From IMG/VR virus record IMGVR_UViG_3300044634_003261, positions 1 to 25,637 of that record: a stretch of 25,637 bases of DNA. One strand, written 5' to 3'. The position numbers were made by a program, and so were the translations under genes. The number at the start of each line of letters is the position of its first letter. Position 1 is the first letter of the stretch. Under the pieces are notes generated by a model. It ran no database searches. It saw nothing but the letters and a program-made list of their open reading frames with translations, and had not been told where the DNA came from. This document shows, one piece after another, positions 1 through 7,015 of the stretch. The DNA comes from a virus.

Positions 1-79
1 TAGTAGGAGTAGGTGTGATCGTAGGGGTAGGCGTAATCGTTGGCGTCGGGGTAATCGTTGGCGTAGGAGTAGGCGCGGC
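1..79 (-). repeat. 18-bp tandem repeat coding TPTPTI linker
   Basis: An 18-base unit recurs about four times at the left edge and encodes the hexapeptide TPTPTI in the lectin-like protein. The copies differ mostly at third codon positions, so the peptide is better conserved than the DNA. Pro/Thr tracts like this act as extended linkers between domains. The array continues beyond the window, so its full copy number is unknown. Confidence 0.85.
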
Positions 80-787
80 CGGAAACCACTTATTGATTAA
101 ATAATTTGAATTAGCGGATACTTCAGAATAAGATAATACTCTATTATAAACTAATACTTCATATATATCACCAACAAAGAATCCTTCGGCGCTCTCTAAT
201 CCGCCAAGGCCGTAATAGCCTTGAGCTTTAGTGTTAGTAAACGTACCAGTTGCAGAGGTATTAGTATAAAATGTACCAGAAGTGTCAGGGTTAACAGACA
301 TACTCACAACATACGGGGCATTTAAATTCATAGCGCTAGCAGATGCTGTTGTTACTATACCACCGTATGTACCCCAGTTATTAAACCCTCCCACATTATT
401 ATTGTTGGTAATAGAAAATAAAGAAACCCCTTTAACTCCGCGACCAGTATTATAAAAAGGTAGACTAAATAAGCCCTGCCAACCATTAGTGTAGCTTGCT
501 CCGGTACGTTTAGCAGCTATTGTTACAGTTATTGCATTATAGTTTAAGTAATCGTTAAAATTACTCGGGGTTAAGTTGCCAGTTACAAACCGAATAACAG
601 GTTTATCGCCTAATGGGCTAGCGTTAGTAACAACATACATACTATAACCGTTTGAGCCGTGCCAAGTGTTTGTACCTACTTGATCAGGCACAAATGAATC
701 TAGCAACGTTTGATTATTACTAAACCCAGAAAGAGATAGTATACTAGCATCTAATTGATTAATTAAACCGTTTGTTACGAGTGCCAT
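1..787 (-). CDS. LamG/concanavalin A-like virion protein, C-terminus cut by window edge
   Basis: The gene starts at the ATG at 785-787 and runs off the left edge, so only about 262 residues are visible. The opening (MALVTNGLINQLDAS), the later run EVLVYNRVLSYSEV and the closing NYLINKWFP are typical of LamG/concanavalin A-like jelly-roll domains in phage structural proteins. The fold is followed by a Thr/Pro-rich linker of repeated TPTPTI that continues to the edge. Such a protein probably sits on the virion surface and binds glycans, for example as a fibre or decoration protein. It begins one base after the stop of the gp15-like tail gene, so the two are likely co-transcribed as late genes. 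The domain assignment is by pattern; the exact virion location is inference. Confidence 0.7.
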   Translation of the reverse strand, partial: MALVTNGLINQLDASILSLSGFSNNQTLLDSFVPDQVGTNTWHGSNGYSMYVVTNASPLGDKPVIRFVTGNLTPSNFNDYLNYNAITVTIAAKRTGASYTNGWQGLFSLPFYNTGRGVKGVSLFSITNNNNVGGFNNWGTYGGIVTTASASAMNLNAPYVVSMSVNPDTSGTFYTNTSATGTFTNTKAQGYYGLGGLESAEGFFVGDIYEVLVYNRVLSYSEVSANSNYLINKWFPAAPTPTPTITPTPTITPTPTITPTPT

Positions 788-788
788 A

Positions 789-1898
789 TTATATTACTTG
801 TACGCCTGATATATAAGGATACTGGGTACTTAAATTAATGTTATAAGAATCGACAGACAATTTAGTGTAGCCAGCATCGTTAACGACAATAACATCAAAG
901 AAACCGATTGCTGAGGGCGCTGGGTAGTTTACTACCATTTTGTTATCACTTTGTACACTGTAGCTAACTACCGGGATTACTCCAGATAAAGCTGGATACC
1001 CGGCAGACAACGAAGGAGATAATGCAAATGGGTTAATAATAAATGTTGTACTTAGCGGGCCAAACATACAATTGTTACCACTAAGAAATACACTTGTTGT
1101 GTGGGTGTACATATCTCCATACAACTCTACTGTACCTGGAAGAGTAATAGGTGTAATCCAGCGATTCGCATAAGGTATACGTGGTATTGCAGAAAGTACA
1201 AATGATTCAGTACTAGTCGGGTCTGTGAGATATTCTATATTCTGTAAAGTTGGCGTGCCAGATACCGCATAAAAATTACTATCAATTTTAAATATTCTTC
1301 CAACCGGATCAGCATCTGCTTTAAACAACCACCCTTTAATTGTAAAGGATGTGTCGCATATTACCCGAGTGGGCTGAGTTGCAGCTTGCTCAACCGGGTA
1401 CGTCATCGCGAGTGTTCCACTCCAGAGAACCTCAGAACGTATTTCTAGATCAGCCATTCCTTCCCGAGTCCAGGAAATTATAAAGTAAGGGTCACTATAT
1501 GGAACAAAGTTACTTAAAATTTGATCCATATCAGATTGAAATTTAGTTAATATAGAAACTGATACTTCTATATTAATAGGTACTGGCTGTAGGTTTTTTT
1601 CTGAAGAAGATTTATTAAAACCGTTGTTCCAGTACTGACCGTAAAGTTTATTAAAAACCCGTCCTGAGTCTCTACTAATAGAATTTATCCAAAATGATAC
1701 AGCTGGTAAAGTTATATGTTGTGCTTTATCTACAAGATCAAAAAGCACTCTTTGCTTTGGAGAGTATACATAACGAACACCTACCGTTTGTCCGGCTCTT
1801 CTGGTGTTATCATATCTTTTAACAATAGCACCGTCAAAGGCCTGGAGAAACTGCGTTAATAAATCCTTTACTTCCCAGTGGTATGTATACTTCTGCAC
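789..1898 (-). CDS. gp15-like tail completion / sheath-stabilising protein with C-terminal extension
   Basis: In T4, gp15 caps the tail tube and sheath and joins the tail to the head. Residues 1-225 follow T4 gp15 in order: an N-terminal YHW helix and the segment IVKRYDN; a strand with YSPKQRVLFDL; then PVPINIEVSVSI followed by SDMDQILSNFVPYSDPYF (T4: PSPIKMIYELSI, then DDMFQIVEQILPYFQPHF); and a late FTIKGWLFKADADPVG block (T4: FEVNGWMYPPVDDAEG). At 369 residues it is about 100 longer than T4 gp15; residues about 230-369 look like an added beta-rich, Ig-like domain ending in VIVVNDAGYTKLSV. The start codon is GTG, as no nearer ATG fits the conserved N-terminus. A late-promoter-like octamer lies 5 bases upstream. 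The assignment rests on remembered T4 sequence. Confidence 0.7.
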   Translation of the reverse strand: MQKYTYHWEVKDLLTQFLQAFDGAIVKRYDNTRRAGQTVGVRYVYSPKQRVLFDLVDKAQHITLPAVSFWINSISRDSGRVFNKLYGQYWNNGFNKSSSEKNLQPVPINIEVSVSILTKFQSDMDQILSNFVPYSDPYFIISWTREGMADLEIRSEVLWSGTLAMTYPVEQAATQPTRVICDTSFTIKGWLFKADADPVGRIFKIDSNFYAVSGTPTLQNIEYLTDPTSTESFVLSAIPRIPYANRWITPITLPGTVELYGDMYTHTTSVFLSGNNCMFGPLSTTFIINPFALSPSLSAGYPALSGVIPVVSYSVQSDNKMVVNYPAPSAIGFFDVIVVNDAGYTKLSVDSYNINLSTQYPYISGVQVI

Positions 1899-1903
1899 GA
1901 GTA

Positions 1904-1911
1904 TACTTACA
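1904..1911 (-). promoter_or_regulatory. late-promoter-like octamer TGTAAGTA before tail gene
   Basis: On the minus strand the octamer TGTAAGTA ends 5 bases before the GTG start of the gp15-like gene and overlaps the helicase stop codon. It matches the degenerate form N(A/G)TAA(A/G)TA seen before other likely late genes here, and resembles the T4 late promoter TATAAATA. Position and recurrence are observed; promoter function is inference. Confidence 0.4.
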
Positions 1912-3514
1912 CAACACGATCTAAAAAGTGTTTAGGAAGTATTCTCTTATTATCAATAATAGTGTTAGCGGATAATCCGTCTAAGATATATGTAACGCTT
2001 TCGTCTTCAGCACTTCGCGTACACCGGCCACATGCTTGAATTAATGCAATAAACATACGCATTTTATACCAGCTAGGATCTTCATCAAACAGCTTTTTGA
2101 CTCTCTTACTTGCCAAAGAAGGGTAAGGTAGTTTAATAATAATCTGCCACTTACCGAGATCTCCTTTAAGATCTAAGCCCATAGTTAACGAGGGACTAAT
2201 TAGTACAGTATCATCCTGTCGAAGAGTGTGTTCTCTGATAATCGATTCATTAGTTGAGCCTTCCTCTCTATATAGGTATCTTTTACCTTTAAGTTTCTTT
2301 TGAACAGCTTGAGTAATTACAAACGAATGAGTATGTATAATACCCTTTTCCCCTTTATGACTTTCAGCTAAAGTGTTAGCAATCTCCACCACTTGAGGTA
2401 GATTCTTATCGAGTGTTTTATAGTTTAATGGAAACTTTGTATGACAGTAAATAGGACTCTTCTTAGGGTCAAACGTAGACTCAATCTCGACATATTCAAA
2501 CTCTTTAATACCTAGAGTCTTTGCAAAGATGTTCTTGTCTACGATAGTAGCACTCATTAAAATTACTACATCTGCAAAATCAAACAAACAGTGACTCAAT
2601 GCATCAATCTTAAGAGGTGTGAACGTCGCCTTCTCTGCGTCTTTCTCAATGATATATTGAGTTTTATCCCAATGGTCTATAGTATGTACAATAGACTCAT
2701 AAAGATCTTTACGGCCCTGCTGCATAATAAGCTCCATCTTATTATTCTCATACCGTGTACGGTTAGCTCTCGAATCAATAACCTCTTTAATAGAGTTAGC
2801 GAGATCAGTTAGCCAGCCTAGCGCTTTTGCAGGTAATTCAGAAGTAAGCTTAGTAAATTTTACGTCGCTTTGAGTCAACTTACGATAATCAATAACTGTT
2901 GAGAAGTTCTTTACCATTTCATCTTCAAGCTCCGAACATTCATCGGCAACGATCATTTGTCTACGTTTTAAATGGTCAGGTAAGTTAAAAAACGAGGCGT
3001 AGTTAAGAACTGTAAAGCGTTCAATTAATGCGCTGTTACGAGATTCGTAATAAGGACAGCGATGTTCCTCCCAACAAGACTTTCTTAAACTTTGAGATAT
3101 AACGCACGGCGCCATATCTACAGTAAAGCTTTCGTCTACATCGCATTGATAATTACTCTTACCTTTAAAAACAGAAGACTCTTTAAACAAGTCTTTATAC
3201 TGATTTTGTAATGCTTTAGTAGTAGTAAGCGCAAATAGACCGTGCGGATGAAACTTCCTCATCGCTCCATCGTAATCTTCGTCAAAAGCATGATAGTTAA
3301 ATACTAAATTCTTGTACTCTGCTTCACACTCATTAGTAGTATTAGAAAGAGTCTTACTAATAAACGATTTACCAGAACCAGTAGGGGCCTGTACGATGAT
3401 AAACTTAGCACCCTTTCGAATTGCTGCTTCAATATCTTCGAGACCTTTTACTTGATGTGGTCGAGGCGTAAAGCCTTGCGGAAAGTAATCAAGTAACGGT
3501 TTATTAAGTAGCAT
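1907..3514 (-). CDS. XPD/DinG-like superfamily 2 DNA helicase with possible Fe-S cluster
   Basis: A 535-residue ATP-dependent helicase, probably acting 5' to 3' on DNA in phage replication or repair. Residues 16-22 form a Q-like motif (TPRPHQV), Walker A is APTGSGKS at 43-50, motif II is DECS at 191-194 (a variant DEAH box), MSAT is motif III, and QACGRCTR at 493-500 is motif VI. Between motifs Ia and II four cysteines (124, 137, 147, 153) are spaced like the 4Fe-4S ligands of XPD, FANCJ and DinG, so a cluster is likely. The ATG at 3512-3514 is the obvious start. The next leftward gene is the gp15-like tail gene, but that one has its own promoter-like motif, so the helicase may belong to an earlier class. 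T4 itself has Dda, UvsW and gp41 but no enzyme of this type. Confidence 0.82.
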   Translation of the reverse strand: MLLNKPLLDYFPQGFTPRPHQVKGLEDIEAAIRKGAKFIIVQAPTGSGKSFISKTLSNTTNECEAEYKNLVFNYHAFDEDYDGAMRKFHPHGLFALTTTKALQNQYKDLFKESSVFKGKSNYQCDVDESFTVDMAPCVISQSLRKSCWEEHRCPYYESRNSALIERFTVLNYASFFNLPDHLKRRQMIVADECSELEDEMVKNFSTVIDYRKLTQSDVKFTKLTSELPAKALGWLTDLANSIKEVIDSRANRTRYENNKMELIMQQGRKDLYESIVHTIDHWDKTQYIIEKDAEKATFTPLKIDALSHCLFDFADVVILMSATIVDKNIFAKTLGIKEFEYVEIESTFDPKKSPIYCHTKFPLNYKTLDKNLPQVVEIANTLAESHKGEKGIIHTHSFVITQAVQKKLKGKRYLYREEGSTNESIIREHTLRQDDTVLISPSLTMGLDLKGDLGKWQIIIKLPYPSLASKRVKKLFDEDPSWYKMRMFIALIQACGRCTRSAEDESVTYILDGLSANTIIDNKRILPKHFLDRVV

Positions 3515-3539
3515 CCCGTTATTATAGGACCACTCTTAA

Positions 3540-3875
3540 TTAGTTCAATGATGTAATTGTAAGGATTGCGTTATAAAACTTACAATTTTTAACTTGCGAG
3601 GTTGATTTCAAATTAACATGCAAATCATAATCTTGCTCAGCTAGGGTACTTAAAGTGTAGTCAAACACCAATTTTCCATTAATTGTTTTAATCGCATACG
3701 GGAACGGAATTTCGAATGTTTCTTTCTTTTTTTCCGTTAACATAACTAACGACAAGTAACAACCTGAAAGCTTAAAATTAATTAACTTACCTTTTTTATA
3801 AGGTTTATTTTTAAGCGTGAGTTGAACGTCTTTTTGAAAAAGTTCTTTAAAGCTGTTGTCGAGATTAAGTAGCAT
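3540..3875 (-). CDS. hypothetical protein, 111 residues
   Basis: Not recognised. The protein is lysine-rich and beta-strand-like, with alternating hydrophobic and polar runs (GCYLSLVMLTEKKKETFEIPF), no signal peptide and no membrane segment. It lies 25 bases upstream of the helicase start and begins one base after the stop of the preceding 127-residue gene. This is the tail of a compact leftward operon that also holds the co-chaperonin and clamp-loader subunit. The close packing supports it as a real gene. A small SH3- or OB-like nucleic-acid-binding fold is possible but unproven. Confidence 0.7.
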   Translation of the reverse strand: MLLNLDNSFKELFQKDVQLTLKNKPYKKGKLINFKLSGCYLSLVMLTEKKKETFEIPFPYAIKTINGKLVFDYTLSTLAEQDYDLHVNLKSTSQVKNCKFYNAILTITSLN

Positions 3876-3876
3876 C

Positions 3877-4260
3877 TTATTTGTCCATAAACTGTTCTTT
3901 ATCAGTTGCGGACATTCTACTTAGTACCTCACTAAAATACTTCCAGAACTCTTCTGGAGGCGTGGTTGGTATAACACTTACTACATCGACGGATTCCGCC
4001 GGAACTAAGCGATAATCCTGCATAAAGATATCCCAAGTAAGTACCAATCCTTTTTGTAACGGATTAAATTTAAGTCGACCGGTTGCAGTTCTAAAGTTTA
4101 GAGCAGTTCTACCAGCTGCGCTGTTTAACAGCATACCATCATTAGTTGCAAGCATTCTTCTAGTGGGAGGAGAGCCCGCAATAGGGCGACGCCGTGTGAA
4201 CCTAAGTTCCACGGCGTTTTTTTCTAAAAGCTTAGTAAGAGCTGACTGGGATATTCTCAT
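3877..4260 (-). CDS. small SH3-like protein, possibly DUF2693-related
   Basis: A basic 127-residue protein. The N-terminus ISQSALTKLLEKNAVELRFTRRR is followed by a glycine/arginine-rich turn. Then comes a strand pattern FNPLQKGLVLTWDIFMQDYRLVPAESVDVVSV. That hydrophobic-WD-polar-YR-V pattern resembles phage and Bacteroidota DUF2693 proteins, in which a short barrel follows a threonine/arginine-rich segment. The resemblance is weak and the function is unknown. The C-terminal 30 residues look helical and charged. Its start overlaps the co-chaperonin stop by four bases (ATGA), which implies translational coupling. Confidence 0.65.
   Translation of the reverse strand: MRISQSALTKLLEKNAVELRFTRRRPIAGSPPTRRMLATNDGMLLNSAAGRTALNFRTATGRLKFNPLQKGLVLTWDIFMQDYRLVPAESVDVVSVIPTTPPEEFWKYFSEVLSRMSATDKEQFMDK
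4189..4223 (+). terminator. hairpin plus T-run on the strand opposite the genes
   Basis: On the plus strand ACGCCGTG and CACGGCGT form a GC-rich stem extended by GAAC/GTTC with one bulged T and a CTAA loop, followed by seven T residues. This has the form of an intrinsic terminator. It lies inside the leftward 127-residue gene and reads against it, so it could only stop rightward antisense transcription. It may also be a chance product of the codons. Confidence 0.35.
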
Positions 4261-4706
4261 TCCGGTTCTGCAACACCGAAGATACGATCTTCATTTAAAA
4301 ATACGATGTGCTTAAGATTATTTATGTTATTAGCTTTCAAACCAAACGTACTCGGAAAGATAACGTGTTGACCGACTTTTACCTTAGCCCGAGGGCCTGC
4401 AAGCAATACTTTACCAACACGCCATGCTTGCATACCGGTATGAATAGGTACCCAAATACCACCTCTACAAATCTCAGTACCATCTGCGCTAATATCAACG
4501 AACTGACACATTAAAATATCATCGAGAACCCCAGTCAGCTTCCAACCAGTAAGATTGAGATCACTATTAGTATAGTCTTCAAGCTTTACCATACCTTTAA
4601 CTCCATCATGCTCAATATTTTCATTAGCATCAAGTGCTTGGTTACGCTCTTCTTTGCTTAAATGTGAAAGGCCTCTTTCGATTTTATGTTGCAGTCTTTT
4701 TTTCAT
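4257..4706 (-). CDS. GroES-like co-chaperonin (T4 gp31 role)
   Basis: Co-chaperonins cap the host GroEL ring; T4 gp31 replaces GroES so that the major capsid protein can fold. Residues 55-149 read like a GroES barrel: a strand (LTGVLDDILMCQFV); a loop carrying the hydrophobic tripeptide within GGIWVP at 82-87, where GroES has the GroEL-binding GGIVL-type mobile loop; the strand AWRVGKVLLAGP; VKVGQHVIFPSTFG (GroES: VGDKVLFP-type); and the terminal strand HIVFLNEDRIFGVAE (GroES: ILREDDILAVIE-type). Residues 1-54 are a charged helical extension absent from GroES and T4 gp31, giving 149 residues instead of about 97-111. The gene overlaps the end of the gp62 gene by 23 bases. If correct, a major capsid protein dependent on host GroEL is expected elsewhere in the genome. 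Confidence 0.68.
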   Translation of the reverse strand: MKKRLQHKIERGLSHLSKEERNQALDANENIEHDGVKGMVKLEDYTNSDLNLTGWKLTGVLDDILMCQFVDISADGTEICRGGIWVPIHTGMQAWRVGKVLLAGPRAKVKVGQHVIFPSTFGLKANNINNLKHIVFLNEDRIFGVAEPE

Positions 4707-5079
4707 ATGGTAGTTCTAATTTAAATTGTTCTATGTATTGACTTACCTCACGAGAAGATATTTCAAGGCTGTTTGCAACCTTAAGCAAAGTGTCTTTATT
4801 TTTTATTGCTACTTCAGCCTCTTTTTTCTTTTTAATATAAGAAATACGTTTAAATTTGCATTGCGGTATAACTCCGTGCATATAGTTAAACCAAATCTCT
4901 TTGTCTCCGAGTGCAGACCACACTCTATTGCTCGTACAGTTTATAAGAGTAGCAATTTGAGGAGAGTGCATCGAGCACCAACGCTGTACCATATAAGGTA
5001 CAAACTCGTCACTCTCCTTAATATTGCTCGTATCAGGTCCTTTAGTTTTATAAAGAACCTTATTAATATAATCGAACAT
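4684..5079 (-). CDS. clamp-loader small subunit, gp62-like
   Basis: T4 gp62 joins four gp44 ATPases to load the gp45 sliding clamp onto primer-template DNA. This 131-residue protein has the compact form seen in T4-like phages of marine hosts: an N-terminal MFDYINKV helix, the segment FVPYMVQRWCSMHSP, then KEIWFNYMHGVIPQCKFKRI, where the (M)NYxxxxVP(R/Q)xKR pattern matches T4 FNYLMAAVPRGKRYGKW. The lysine-rich IKKKKEAEV and a C-terminal helical half follow. Its start overlaps the stop of the DUF366-like gene by one base, and its end overlaps the co-chaperonin start by 23 bases. The gp44 and gp45 genes are not in the window. Confidence 0.68.
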   Translation of the reverse strand: MFDYINKVLYKTKGPDTSNIKESDEFVPYMVQRWCSMHSPQIATLINCTSNRVWSALGDKEIWFNYMHGVIPQCKFKRISYIKKKKEAEVAIKNKDTLLKVANSLEISSREVSQYIEQFKLELPYEKKTAT

Positions 5080-5660
5080 TAAACAATAACTTTAGTGGTA
5101 GCAATAAAGATATTATCTACCATGCTATAGAATCGGTCGATAACAGCTTTTTGGAATTGCTCGGTTTGTTCCGGGGTGAGATTGGTGCTATAAGCAAAAG
5201 CGGGTGCACGTTTACCAGCTGAAACATTAACCCCGGTATGACCGATAGCTACATTCTCCTTAGAGTAGGTAATGCTTACTGAGGCCTTACCTTTTTGCTG
5301 AACGATACCGCCTTGATTATGCTCGGCATATACCATAATATCATCGCCCTTCATTTCAATAGGCTTGTTAATTATCTTATGTAGAATATTAGCGATTGCA
5401 GTATTAAATAGACGCTGAAAGCAAACTGCTCCGAAGGGATCAAGGTTAGGAATCTCCCAGCAGAAATTGACCATAGAGTCGCTATAGATATAATCCTTCT
5501 CGAGTGAATCCTCAAGGTCAATAAGATTGAGAGTAACCTCCACGGGCGCAGCGAAAGAAACGATATTACCGATAGGTAGAGTACGATCCCGAAAGTACTT
5601 ATAAGCAAATCGCTTGTGAATAAAAGAGCCGTCATAGTTTTGTTGATCTTTAATAATCAT
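5079..5660 (-). CDS. DUF366-like protein
   Basis: A 193-residue soluble protein that resembles the DUF366/COG2029 family of archaea and bacteria. The opening YDGSFIHKRFAYKYF, the segment GNIVSFAAPVEV and the segment LIDLEDSLEKDYIYSDSMVNF fit the family pattern YDGSQL..HWAY, IVAFxGPxxV and MVDLEDxxxxxxIxSxDMLHF as I remember it. The family has no established function known to me. It is translationally coupled to gp62, which suggests an early or middle expression class. No membrane segment or signal is seen. The assignment is by eye and a role in nucleotide or base modification, although tempting given the Que genes here, would be speculation. Confidence 0.6.
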   Translation of the reverse strand: MIIKDQQNYDGSFIHKRFAYKYFRDRTLPIGNIVSFAAPVEVTLNLIDLEDSLEKDYIYSDSMVNFCWEIPNLDPFGAVCFQRLFNTAIANILHKIINKPIEMKGDDIMVYAEHNQGGIVQQKGKASVSITYSKENVAIGHTGVNVSAGKRAPAFAYSTNLTPEQTEQFQKAVIDRFYSMVDNIFIATTKVIV

Positions 5661-5686
5661 ATTGTGTGTGTATGGTAAAGTAAAAA

Positions 5687-6370
5687 TTAGTATTCTCCAC
5701 GGTTATATTTGTCTAAAAACCAAGCTTCTCCTTTAAGCCAGTCTTGAGTATATTCTCTTAGACCAGGAGAGCAATGAGTAGCACTAATATTAATAGTCCC
5801 GAGTTTAAATTTATTTTTATTACAAGTTAAACTAAAATCGATATCGTAAAAATGCGCAATGCAAGGGTTGCTCTCATCAAACTTTATACCCCTATTAAAA
5901 AGCTTCTTAGGATTAAAAGCTAAAAATATTCCGTCTAAAATAAGTACGCGACCGTTTTTACCAAAATGAGTATTAAACGTACTATCGTTACCGAGATTTA
6001 CATGAGTAACAGTACCGCTTCGATTTGCACACATAACATGCCACAGACAGGGCTTAGTAATAGTAGTGTCAGCGCCACCCGCTAAACCGACTACGTCATA
6101 CGTTTCAAGTGCTTTATGCAATTTATTGACCCAACCCTTGTCAGTAATTACTAGATCATCGTGAGTCAATACAAGTACACAATCTTCGTGTCTATAAGAT
6201 TTAATTAGTTGATTATACCTCTCGGGTAACTTTTTTGTATTCTCGTAATACGGAGAAACTATATCGATATCTGAAATCTGTTCACTATTAAGTATGCTAT
6301 ATTTACCGTATCTTTTTTTTAAAGATTCCCCGGTACTACTTTGAGTACAGAACCCCAAATACGTTTTCAT
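5687..6370 (-). CDS. GT-A fold glycosyltransferase (Glyco_tranf_2_5 type)
   Basis: A 227-residue cytoplasmic glycosyltransferase of the GT2-like type. The segment LVLTHDDLVI (64-75) puts an acidic pair where GT-A enzymes hold the metal-bound nucleotide sugar. LDGIFLAFN (145-153) and HFYDIDFSL (173-181) match the LDG(V/I)F and HFYDxD(F/L) motifs of the PF13712 family. A conserved histidine follows in ATHCSPG. It stops one codon-overlap before a GT-independent upstream gene: the 87-residue gene's stop shares one base with this start. The acceptor could be phage DNA, a virion protein or host surface glycan; nothing here decides. It is far from the large glycan cluster at 20547-25637 but may use the same nucleotide sugars. 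Confidence 0.75.
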   Translation of the reverse strand: MKTYLGFCTQSSTGESLKKRYGKYSILNSEQISDIDIVSPYYENTKKLPERYNQLIKSYRHEDCVLVLTHDDLVITDKGWVNKLHKALETYDVVGLAGGADTTITKPCLWHVMCANRSGTVTHVNLGNDSTFNTHFGKNGRVLILDGIFLAFNPKKLFNRGIKFDESNPCIAHFYDIDFSLTCNKNKFKLGTINISATHCSPGLREYTQDWLKGEAWFLDKYNRGEY

Positions 6371-6633
6371 TAGTCAATAATAATACCGTTACGGGGAAGA
6401 TTAGGAAACATCTTCTTAGTGTATTCTGCAAGTTTAGGGTTGTTAAGTACTCCTTCATCAAACAAATAAACATTTTCTAGCTTGGTATCATCATCATTTA
6501 GCTTTGCAGCTAAATCAACCATTTGTTTCTCGTGCTTACGAGTCCATTCAGCACAGACATCTGTTATGCTAGAAAAAAGTAAAGCTTCTATAACCAGCTG
6601 TTTTTCTTCTGTAGTAAATTGTATACCCTTCAT
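6370..6633 (-). CDS. hypothetical protein, 87 residues
   Basis: Not recognised by function. The N-terminal half is helical and amphipathic (FTTEEKQLVIEALLFSS) and contains VCAEWTRKHEKQMVDLAAKL. The C-terminus has LENVYLFDEGVL and a hydrophobic end NGIIID. Small proteins of this appearance are common next to core genes in T4-like phages of marine hosts. The ATG at 6631-6633 is preceded by a 33-base gap, and the stop overlaps the glycosyltransferase start by one base, so the two are coupled. Confidence 0.7.
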   Translation of the reverse strand: MKGIQFTTEEKQLVIEALLFSSITDVCAEWTRKHEKQMVDLAAKLNDDDTKLENVYLFDEGVLNNPKLAEYTKKMFPNLPRNGIIID

Positions 6634-6666
6634 ATGAGAGGAGTATAACGGTTTATCTTAATAAAT

Positions 6667-7002
6667 CTACTTATTATTTAAAAGCTGTATAACAACCCCT
6701 GTCACACTAGTAATAAGCGCTACCCAAACAGCTGTTTTAAACTGCCAGGATAGTCTATCTTTTTCTAAATGAGCTACCCGGCAAACGTTTATGCTGCTTC
6801 TTAAATTTTCTAATTCTTTTGAAAACTCTAATTCAAAATGAGCAAGTTCATTACCTAATGTAGCCGTTTGCTGCATTAAACTAGGCTGTCCATTACCATC
6901 TCGAATAAGTTTACTTAAATTTTGTAACTCACTCTTAATGTTGACTATATCTCGATTGATATAATCAATTGCAGTGTTTCTTTCTGTGGGGGTACGAGCC
7001 AT
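6667..7002 (-). CDS. coiled-coil protein with C-terminal membrane anchor, XhlA-like
   Basis: A 111-residue protein. Residues 10-85 are a heptad-rich coiled coil (IVNIKSELQNLSKLI, LGNELAHFELEFSKELENL), followed by a charged WQFK turn and a single hydrophobic segment at about 90-107 (TAVWVALITSVTGVVIQLL) ending in NNK. Coiled coil then tail anchor is the architecture of XhlA-type lysis accessory proteins and of some spanins or holins, so a role in lysis or in anchoring at the inner membrane is plausible. It has no lipobox or N-terminal signal. A late-promoter-like TATAAGTA sits 5 bases upstream, which fits a late lysis gene. No sequence-family match is claimed. Confidence 0.72.
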   Translation of the reverse strand: MARTPTERNTAIDYINRDIVNIKSELQNLSKLIRDGNGQPSLMQQTATLGNELAHFELEFSKELENLRSSINVCRVAHLEKDRLSWQFKTAVWVALITSVTGVVIQLLNNK

Positions 7003-7007
7003 ATTTA

Positions 7008-7015
7008 TACTTATA
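7008..7015 (-). promoter_or_regulatory. late-promoter-like octamer TATAAGTA
   Basis: TATAAGTA on the minus strand differs from the T4 late promoter TATAAATA by one base and ends 5 bases before the ATG of the coiled-coil membrane protein. It overlaps the end of the glutamine amidotransferase gene. The surrounding bases 7004-7020 also form an inverted repeat (TTTATAC/GTATAAA). If transcription starts where it does in T4, the mRNA would begin at or next to the start codon. Confidence 0.45.

Noticed and set aside
4726-5082. 118-codon rightward ORF opposite the gp62-like gene
   Set aside because: It is antisense to a recognised gene over its full length and its product has no family features; aromatic-rich composition is typical of shadow frames.
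7002-7009. Exact TATAAATA on the minus strand at the coiled-coil gene start
   Set aside because: It overlaps the start codon itself, so it cannot be the promoter for that gene; the TATAAGTA just upstream is the better candidate.
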